Under the pieces are notes generated by a model. It saw only the letters and a list, made by a program, of their open reading frames with translations. It made no database searches and was not told where the DNA came from. From NCBI GenBank assembly GCA_002476905.1, contig DLND01000069.1:1-8344 (forward strand): a DNA stretch of 8,344 nucleotides, in the 5' to 3' direction. The translations under genes were made by a program, and so were the position numbers. Origin of the DNA: Flavobacteriales bacterium UBA7519. GTDB lineage: Bacteria > Bacteroidota > Bacteroidia > Flavobacteriales > Weeksellaceae. Below, piece by piece: positions 1 to 5,043 of the stretch (positions are counted from its first letter, which is position 1; each line of letters opens with the position of its first letter).

Positions 1-2685
1 TTGGACGAAATTGGCGAAGAACAAACCGTTTCCGAAGCATTTATGGATTTCATCAATTACAATCTTGATAACAATGAGCGTGTTAATCTGAATCAAACGC
101 TTTACAACTCAGCAAAGAAGTTCGTCAATGACATTCACTATAAACCTTTGCAAGACAACAAAGATTTTGAATGGCAAGCTTATGAAAACAAAAAAAACGA
201 ACTGAGAGAAGCCATTAGAAGCTTAAAATCCGAATCACTTGAACTCACAAAAAGAGCTTTGGAATTAATCCAAAGCAGGGATATAGAGATTGAGGATTTT
301 GCAAGTGGAAAAAATGGAATCGGTGGATTTTTTGTTAATATGCTCGAGTTTCATAACATTAAGGATAAAAAATTTCCGTTCCCTACAGCTTCCGAAGATT
401 CCAAGATTGAAACTTTCCTGAAAGGTGCTTCGGCAAAAGGAAAACACAAACAATCTGAAATTGCTGATATTTTACCTCAGTTGATCTCGTGGCGAAGGGA
501 AATAATTGACCTTTATATTGATTCTCAGAAAAAAGAAAGAATTCTGCAAGCGATTTTGCCGTTGAAAGTTAATGCAGATATTCAGAAAAAACTGATGGAA
601 ATAGAGGAAGAAAACGATTTGGTCTTGCTTTCGAAATTTAATATTATCATTAACGAAAATCTTCGGAATGAGCCTTCTGCGTTCATCTACGAAAAAGTAG
701 GAACACAGTTTCAGCATTACTTTTTTGATGAATTTCAGGATACATCGGCGATGCAATGGCAAAACTTCTTACCGCTTCGTGACAACAGCATCACTTCTGA
801 CAACACAAGTTTTACGATTGTTGGCGACCCAAAACAAAGCATCTATAGATTCCGAGGTGGCGAAAGTGAATTGATGTTAAACATCATTAACCAAACCGAA
901 ATCACTCCAAAATTTGCAACAGCAGAACACTTGAAATTCAATTGGAGAAGTGCGAAGAATATTGTTGATTTTAACAATCGATTATATGATTTTATGTCTC
1001 AGAATTTGAGTGAAGAGCATCAAAAGATATTCGGGGAAAATGCCATCCAAGACGCACAATCTAAACTTGATGGCAGGGTAAAAGTTCATCTTCTGGAAAA
1101 CTCTGTAAAAGCAGTTTTTTATGAAGAAACGTCGCAGAAGATGCAGCAGGATATCCAAGAATGTCTGGATAATGGTTTTACTTTTTCGGACATTACGATT
1201 CTTTGCCGTGGTAACAATGATATTTTCAATTATTCCCAACTTTTGGGAAATCTGAAGGTTAATTATAACGGAAAGGAAACTTACATCAAAACTATTTCTG
1301 AAAAAGGATTGACTCTGGATTTATCTTTTACTATTAAAGCTTTGATTGAATTTTTGAAGTGGGAAATCAATCCAAAAAACAGACAGTTTTTGGTAAAGAT
1401 GATGTACTTCCTGAATGTCTCCGGAAGAATAAAGATGAACGATTTCACTTCTGAAATTAAAACCATTTTAAGTCTCGAATCCAAGACAGATATTGAGAAT
1501 TATATTAATGCTCATTACCAAATTAAATTGGTTCAAAATGATGTTCCACAACTGAATCTTTACAATTTCATCGAATATTACATTCAGGAATTTTCTGTAG
1601 AGAATAAGGAAATAGATTTCCTTCTGAACTTCCTCGAGATGTTATTCAATTACACTCAAAATGCAGGTGCAACGTTGAAAGAATTCCTTAAATTCTGGGA
1701 TGATGAAGCTTCGAAAATCAGCATCCAAGCGAGTGAGAATATTGATGCGGTTCAGATCATGACCATCCACAAAGCGAAAGGTCTGGAGTTTCCTGTGGTT
1801 TTCATCCCAATGGAAAATAAAAACAATGACAAAAAATTCTCCGAATGGTACGATCTCAACAGCGAAGATGAATTGAAAACCGTGATTCTGAATCAGTTTT
1901 CTCCAGAACTGGAAAATTATGATGAGGATTTGGCTCAATTCAATTTTGAGAATTCTTACCGCAATAAAATCGACCGCTTCTGCATCCAATATGTTGCGAC
2001 CACCCGACCAGTCGAACAATTGTTCTTTTATATTGAGAAACCGAGCAAATCTTCTAATAATTTGGAATTGTATGATTTTGTTACACAATTTCAACCGACA
2101 GAAAATGGTGAATCATTAGATTCATTCGATATTTTCCCAGTTTCTGATTTGAAGAAGCAAAAGAAAAAGGAGAAGAAAGACTATCAGTCAGAAAATATTA
2201 ATTCGATTTCTCAACAAACTGAAAAAGTATCGAATATAGAAATTGCAACAACTTCTAAAAATTACCAAAATCGCGTAGAGCACGTAAGGATGGGAATTTT
2301 CACCCACGAGATTCTGTCCCAAATCAAAACCAAGAAAGATGTAACGAAAGTTCTCAATTCTTATTTGTTAGAAGGAAAAATAACCAATGAAGAAAAAACA
2401 TCGATTCTGGAAAGGATTGAAAATGTTCTTAATGATGCAAATTATTCTGTTTATTTTACTGAGAATCTGAAAATCATCAATGAAAGAGAAATGTTTGCGA
2501 CAGAAAACGAGCAGTCCAAAACGTATCGTCCGGACCGTTTGATTGAAACTGAAAATGGTTTTATCATTGTAGATTTCAAAACTGGCGAAGAAAAGGAGAA
2601 AGATCAGAAACAAGTTGAAACTTATAAAAATAAGCTCGAACAATTTGGGAAGAAAGTCATCAAAACAGACGTGATCTATATATAA
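1..2685 (+). CDS. RecB/AddA-type UvrD-family helicase with C-terminal nuclease domain, 5'-truncated by the window
   Basis: This is the 3' 894 codons of a superfamily 1A helicase-nuclease that processes double-strand DNA ends for recombination. The frame is open to the window edge, so the first codon (TTG) is not a start. Visible helicase motifs: II DEFQDT (243-248), III GDPKQS-IYRFRGG (275-287), IV NWRS (314-317), V TIHKAKGLEF (588-597) and VI VATTRP (665-670). The Walker A motif is absent and must lie upstream; relatives are about 1,000-1,200 residues, so some 150 or more are missing. The C-terminus is a RecB-like PD-(D/E)XK nuclease: GxxxH (H769), RPD (D845), DFK (D858, K860) and QxxxY (Q871, Y875). 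A Lys/Glu/Ser/Gln-rich stretch (about 715-755) links helicase and nuclease. All visible catalytic residues are present, so both activities look intact. The AddB-like partner usually encoded nearby is not in the window. AddA versus RecB naming cannot be settled here. Confidence 0.93.
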   Translation: MDEIGEEQTVSEAFMDFINYNLDNNERVNLNQTLYNSAKKFVNDIHYKPLQDNKDFEWQAYENKKNELREAIRSLKSESLELTKRALELIQSRDIEIEDFASGKNGIGGFFVNMLEFHNIKDKKFPFPTASEDSKIETFLKGASAKGKHKQSEIADILPQLISWRREIIDLYIDSQKKERILQAILPLKVNADIQKKLMEIEEENDLVLLSKFNIIINENLRNEPSAFIYEKVGTQFQHYFFDEFQDTSAMQWQNFLPLRDNSITSDNTSFTIVGDPKQSIYRFRGGESELMLNIINQTEITPKFATAEHLKFNWRSAKNIVDFNNRLYDFMSQNLSEEHQKIFGENAIQDAQSKLDGRVKVHLLENSVKAVFYEETSQKMQQDIQECLDNGFTFSDITILCRGNNDIFNYSQLLGNLKVNYNGKETYIKTISEKGLTLDLSFTIKALIEFLKWEINPKNRQFLVKMMYFLNVSGRIKMNDFTSEIKTILSLESKTDIENYINAHYQIKLVQNDVPQLNLYNFIEYYIQEFSVENKEIDFLLNFLEMLFNYTQNAGATLKEFLKFWDDEASKISIQASENIDAVQIMTIHKAKGLEFPVVFIPMENKNNDKKFSEWYDLNSEDELKTVILNQFSPELENYDEDLAQFNFENSYRNKIDRFCIQYVATTRPVEQLFFYIEKPSKSSNNLELYDFVTQFQPTENGESLDSFDIFPVSDLKKQKKKEKKDYQSENINSISQQTEKVSNIEIATTSKNYQNRVEHVRMGIFTHEILSQIKTKKDVTKVLNSYLLEGKITNEEKTSILERIENVLNDANYSVYFTENLKIINEREMFATENEQSKTYRPDRLIETENGFIIVDFKTGEEKEKDQKQVETYKNKLEQFGKKVIKTDVIYI

Positions 2686-2687
2686 AC

Positions 2688-2728
2688 AAAATCCCGAGAA
2701 AATAATTTCCCGGGATTTTCTTTTTTTA
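2688..2728 (+). terminator. Rho-independent terminator of the helicase-nuclease gene, possibly bidirectional
   Basis: A perfect 9-bp stem pairs AAAATCCCG (2688-2696) with CGGGATTTT (2711-2719). After one A/C mismatch, four more pairs close a 4-nt loop. A T-rich tail follows on the plus strand (2716-2728). It begins two bases after the helicase stop codon and ends just before the ferritin stop codon on the opposite strand. Read on the minus strand the stem is followed only by TTTTGTTTATATA, a weaker tail, so termination of ferritin transcripts here is plausible but less certain. Confidence 0.9.
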
Positions 2729-2729
2729 A

Positions 2730-3239
2730 TTAATTCTCAGCAGCTGGATTGAAAACCCTTTGCGCCAATTCTTGGTCAAAGAGATACAACGCAGACGGAT
2801 TGTCTTTTACCATTTTGATCTTCGTAACCAAAAGCGATGCACTGGATTCTTCCTCCACCTGCTCATTGATAAACCATTGCAGGAAGCTTGTGGTTGCAAA
2901 ATCGCCTTCGTCGTTGGCGGCTTTCACAATATTAAAAATACTTTTAGTAACCAATCTTTCGTGGTCTAAGGCTTTTTCAAAGATTTCCTGAGCGCTGGAA
3001 AATTCGTATGGGGGTTTGGGAATTTCATTTAATATAATAGTTCCGCCGATATCGTGCACATAGTCAAACATCTTGTCTGCGTGCATCAGTTCTTCTTTGG
3101 ACTGCACCCGGAAATAGTTAGCTATCCCCTCCAAATCTTTGGTATAAAACCACGCACTCATAGAAAGATACAGCTGGGCTGCATATTGTTCTTTAGTAAT
3201 TTGTTCGTTGATGAGATTTATTATTTTTTCACTTACCAT
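2730..3239 (-). CDS. ftnA: Bacterial non-haem ferritin (FtnA type)
   Basis: Cytoplasmic iron-storage protein that oxidises Fe(II) at a di-iron centre and mineralises it inside a 24-subunit shell. The 169-residue product is a single ferritin four-helix domain of normal family length. Counting from the ATG at 3239, the ferroxidase residues fall at exactly the positions known from E. coli FtnA: E17, Y24, E49, E50, H53, E94, E126, Q127, E129 and E130. That agreement decides the start; an upstream in-frame TTG at 3257 would add six residues and is disfavoured. No haem-binding Met of the bacterioferritin type is evident. The gene follows the terminator of the LTxxQ gene by only about 20 bp. A perfect TAnnTTTG -7 box (TATATTTG, minus strand 3262-3255) lies in between, but no TTG occurs at the usual distance upstream of it. 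There is no strong ribosome binding site, as is normal for this phylum. Confidence 0.96.
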   Translation of the reverse strand: MVSEKIINLINEQITKEQYAAQLYLSMSAWFYTKDLEGIANYFRVQSKEELMHADKMFDYVHDIGGTIILNEIPKPPYEFSSAQEIFEKALDHERLVTKSIFNIVKAANDEGDFATTSFLQWFINEQVEEESSASLLVTKIKMVKDNPSALYLFDQELAQRVFNPAAEN

Positions 3240-3254
3240 AATTGTTATTTTTTC

Positions 3255-3262
3255 CAAATATA
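3255..3262 (-). promoter_or_regulatory. Candidate ferritin promoter -7 box (TATATTTG)
   Basis: On the minus strand, TATATTTG matches the Bacteroidota -7 consensus TAnnTTTG exactly and ends 15 bp before the ferritin ATG. It overlaps the last T of the preceding terminator tail. The expected -33 TTG, 17-23 bp upstream, is missing because that space is occupied by the terminator hairpin; the nearest TTTG (3297-3294) is 31 bp away. The leader would be only about ten bases. The box is a sequence match; promoter function is inference. Confidence 0.35.
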
Positions 3263-3291
3263 AAAAAAGAGCGGATAAAAATCCACTCTTT
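3261..3291 (-). terminator. Rho-independent terminator of the LTxxQ-protein gene
   Basis: Read on the minus strand, AAAGAG-T-GGAT pairs with ATCC-G-CTCTTT. This is 11 pairs including one U-G wobble, with a 4-nt T loop, followed directly by seven T residues (3268-3262). It lies 27 bp after the stop codon of the LTxxQ gene and 22 bp before the ferritin ATG. It therefore closes the transcript carrying the two exported proteins and largely isolates ferritin from them. Confidence 0.9.
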
Positions 3292-3317
3292 CACAAAATT
3301 AACCACTAAAAAATAAC

Positions 3318-3699
3318 TTACTTAACTACGGCTGTATTTGCAGCTTTTCTTTTTTGAAAATGTTCTTTTCTCTCTGCCATTTTCTTCTCTTTCAGTGCCT
3401 GAAATTTTTTAAACTGATCAGGCGTTAAGATTTTTTCCATTTCAGCTTCATTATCTTTCATCATTTTCATTCGGTCTTGTTTCTTGGCTGCCATTTCCTG
3501 CTTTCTCTCTGCAGCTTTTTTCTCGTGTAAAGTTTTTATTTGGGCAACTTGCGCATCTGTAAGATTAAGCTCTTGCTTCATCTCCAGCATATGCGCTGCC
3601 TTTTTTTGTTCAAAATTTCCTTTTCTATCTGAAGTTGTCTGTGCAAATCCAAAAACTCCTAGTCCAAGAAATGCCGCGCTTAAAATTAATTTTTTTCAT
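3318..3699 (-). CDS. Small Spy/CpxP-like LTxxQ exported protein, frameshifted after the start codon
   Basis: A 126-residue periplasmic protein can be read if one base is removed from the A7 run following the ATG at 3699-3697. It then starts MKKLILSAAFLGLGVFGFAQ, a classic signal peptide with cleavage at A|Q. The mature part is short, helical and rich in Lys, Met, Glu and Gln. It carries two LTxxQ motifs, LTDAQ (46-50) and ILTPDQF (90-96), 45 residues apart, as in the Spy/CpxP family of periplasmic chaperones and stress sensors. As written, the ATG frame stops after 24 codons (TAG at 3627-3625), while the protein frame has TGA overlapping the ATG and no usual start until an internal ATG at 3590, which gives 90 residues without a signal peptide. 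The extra base may be a sequencing error, a true mutation or a slippage site. The gene probably shares a transcript with the Tyr-rich protein gene upstream. Exact function unknown. Confidence 0.8.
3690..3696 (-). other. A7 homopolymer carrying a presumed one-base insertion
   Basis: On the minus strand, seven A residues follow the ATG of the LTxxQ gene. Span arithmetic shows the problem: from ATG to the true stop is 382 bases, one more than a multiple of three. Six A residues give ATG AAA AAA TTA ATT TTA AGC and an uninterrupted 126-codon gene. Homopolymer runs are common sites of both sequencing error and replication or transcription slippage. Confidence 0.85.
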
Positions 3700-3750
3700 T
3701 TTGATTGATTTTAATATTTATAATTTTTATCTGTTTGTTGGATTTACTTT

Positions 3751-3784
3751 AATTTATAATGTTAAGTTATTGATATTATAAATT
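3751..3784. repeat. Perfect 10-bp AT-only inverted repeat between the two exported-protein genes
   Basis: AATTTATAAT (3751-3760) is exactly complementary to ATTATAAATT (3775-3784), with a 14-nt spacer. It sits in the 100-bp gap between the Tyr-rich protein gene and the LTxxQ gene, about 50-85 bp upstream of the latter's ATG. It has no G or C in the arms and no T run after it on the minus strand, so it is not a convincing terminator. It could be an RNA processing or stability element, an operator, or chance in AT-rich DNA. Confidence 0.5.
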
Positions 3785-3799
3785 TTTGTTAAATTATTT

Positions 3800-4771
3800 T
3801 TATCTAGAAGTAAATCTCACTCCAGAACCTCTATTTCCACTTTCAGACTTTGGGGTAGAATTTCTCTGGATAGAACGTTCGTTACTTCTATTTTCTATTC
3901 TTTCAGAGTTTTGATTTTGTCTGATTCCGCCTTGATTTCTAATATTAGGAGAAGATTGATTTCTTACATTATCAGAATTATTTCCGCTTCTTATTCCTCC
4001 AAAATTATTATCTCTTGTGCCACCAGAATTTCTGATTCCTCTATTTTCATTAGTTCTGATTCCTGAGTTTTGCTGATTTCTGATTCCATTATTTTCAGAA
4101 CCTCGGATTCCTCCCCAATTATTTCCGTTAGAACCACTTCTTGGATTATCATTTCGGATTCCGTTATTTCTGGTTGGGTTTATCATTCCTTGATTTCTGA
4201 CATTTTCTCTAAATCCTTCTCGGAAATTTCCTCGGTTTACTTTGTAGATATTAATATTCACATTTCTGTAAACTGGTCTTACCGGATAACGTCTTGCATA
4301 GAAGTTCACGCAACGGTTTCTGTAATACACAAACGGACTTGCACCACGGAAATAAACATTCTGATAAATTACAAAAACTCTAGGACCAAGGATATTTTGC
4401 AAAGCATAAAATCTGTCATAATACCATCTGTCAGGATTCCAACCGTAATAAGCATTCCAAGCGGCATATGAAGCAAAACGATTATTGAGTGCCAAAATCT
4501 GATCTATTTGGAAAGGCGTCAGTCTGTATTGCACAAAAAACTGATTCCAGTTCACAGAGAAAACCGCATTTCGGTAGTCGTTATAATATCCTTGATAATA
4601 TTGATCCGGATAATAATCCGTTGGATAGTTGTAATAATAATCGTCCGGATAATCGTAGGAATCATCATAATATTCGTATCCGTTATAATCGTTTGGATAA
4701 GTGTCATAATAATCTTGTGCAGAAACTAATCCTCCAAAAATAATAGCAAGAGTTAAAAATATCTTTTTCAT
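3800..4771 (-). CDS. Exported Tyr/Asp-rich and Asn/Arg-rich protein with a central LTxxQ-like domain
   Basis: I do not recognise a named family for this 323-residue protein. Residues 1-18 form a signal peptide (MKKIF, hydrophobic core, VSA|Q), so it is exported; there is no lipobox Cys. Residues 19-66 are almost entirely Tyr, Asp, Pro and Asn. Residues 70-165 look folded and contain LTPFQIDQI (84-92) and ILGPRVFVIYQ (127-137). These match in kind and spacing the two LTxxQ motifs of the small neighbouring protein, followed by an Arg/Tyr/Phe-rich stretch with one Cys (154). Residues 180-323 are low complexity in Asn, Arg, Gly and Ser, with repeated GIR units at 204, 221, 229, 237, 245, 259 and 282; four of them are spaced exactly eight residues apart. 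The C-terminus is strongly basic and the N-terminal arm acidic. The ATG at 4771 is preceded by AAGAAC, a weak site. A role at the envelope or outside the cell is inference only. Confidence 0.88.
   Translation of the reverse strand: MKKIFLTLAIIFGGLVSAQDYYDTYPNDYNGYEYYDDSYDYPDDYYYNYPTDYYPDQYYQGYYNDYRNAVFSVNWNQFFVQYRLTPFQIDQILALNNRFASYAAWNAYYGWNPDRWYYDRFYALQNILGPRVFVIYQNVYFRGASPFVYYRNRCVNFYARRYPVRPVYRNVNINIYKVNRGNFREGFRENVRNQGMINPTRNNGIRNDNPRSGSNGNNWGGIRGSENNGIRNQQNSGIRTNENRGIRNSGGTRDNNFGGIRSGNNSDNVRNQSSPNIRNQGGIRQNQNSERIENRSNERSIQRNSTPKSESGNRGSGVRFTSR
4031..4111 (-). repeat. Degenerate 24-bp (8-residue) GIR repeats within the exported protein
   Basis: The units begin at residues 221, 229, 237 and 245 of the encoded protein, each starting Gly-Ile-Arg followed by five variable residues rich in Asn, Ser, Gln and Glu. 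The DNA repeats GGAATCAG-like cores, seen on the plus strand as TCTGATTCC/TCGGATTCC. Further less regular units lie on both sides (residues 204, 259 and 282). Confidence 0.7.
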
Positions 4772-4799
4772 TTGTTCTTATTTATTTTGTTAATTGTCA

Positions 4800-4824
4800 A
4801 ATGGAACATTTTTAATGTTTCATT
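4800..4824. promoter_or_regulatory. Imperfect palindrome upstream of the Tyr-rich protein gene (possible operator or leader hairpin)
   Basis: AATGGAACATT (4800-4810) and AATGTTTCATT (4814-4824) are complementary at ten of eleven positions around a TTT centre; the exception pairs G4804 with T4820. It ends 28 bp before the ATG at 4771. On the minus strand no T run follows, so it is unlikely to be a terminator. A TTTG (4801-4798) overlaps its edge, but no matching -7 box is present downstream. Function is inference. Confidence 0.4.
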
Positions 4825-4954
4825 CCTTTTATTTTTAAATTAAGTTTGAAAATCCATTTTTTCCTTAAAATGAAACTTTCTATCTTTTGGATATTGACGA
4901 ATAATAAAAGTTAAACGAAAATTTAGATTTCGAATCAAAATTCAATTCAAGAAT

Positions 4955-4962
4955 CAAATTTA
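4955..4962 (-). promoter_or_regulatory. Candidate promoter -7 box for the exported-protein operon (TAAATTTG)
   Basis: On the minus strand TAAATTTG fits TAnnTTTG. The nearest upstream TTG (4981-4979) is 16 bp away, just short of the 17-23 bp usual for Flavobacterium promoters. It lies after the malQ terminator, and transcription from it would give a leader of about 175 bases ahead of the ATG at 4771. An eight-base direct repeat, TTTGATTC, occurs at 4958-4951 and 4939-4932. The rest of the 4772-4992 gap shows no gene. Confidence 0.35.
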
Positions 4963-4992
4963 TATCTGATAATCAGAGCAATAATTTTCAAC

Positions 4993-5025
4993 AAAAAAAA
5001 GCCTTTCAAAAACTTGAAAGGCTTT
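4993..5025 (-). terminator. Rho-independent terminator of malQ
   Basis: Read on the minus strand, AAAGCCTTTCAA pairs perfectly with TTGAAAGGCTTT (12 bp) around a 4-nt loop (GTTT), followed by eight T residues (5000-4993, of which three can also pair). It starts 18 bp after the malQ stop codon and separates malQ from the exported-protein genes. Confidence 0.95.
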
Positions 5026-5043
5026 AAAGTTTATTTTTGCGGA

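Noticed and set aside
1642..2094. A 150-codon open frame on the minus strand within the helicase-nuclease gene
   Set aside because: It overlaps conserved helicase motifs V and VI in the other direction and shows no domain-like features of its own.
3240..3257. Upstream TTG as the ferritin start
   Set aside because: It would add six residues and shift the ferroxidase residues off the FtnA numbering. The ATG at 3239 fits the family exactly.
4070..4471. A 133-codon open frame on the plus strand opposite the Tyr/Asn-rich protein
   Set aside because: Ser/Ile-rich antisense of the GIR repeats. The minus-strand reading has a signal peptide, a start with an A-rich leader and coherent domains.
4798..4801. 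TTTG before the Tyr-rich protein gene as part of a proximal promoter
   Set aside because: No TAnnTTTG box lies between it and the start codon, so a Bacteroidota promoter cannot be completed there.
4840..4857. Five-codon frame (MDFQT) preceded by AAGGAAAAA in the leader of the Tyr-rich protein gene
   Set aside because: It has a good ribosome-site look but is far too short to support as a leader peptide without conservation data.
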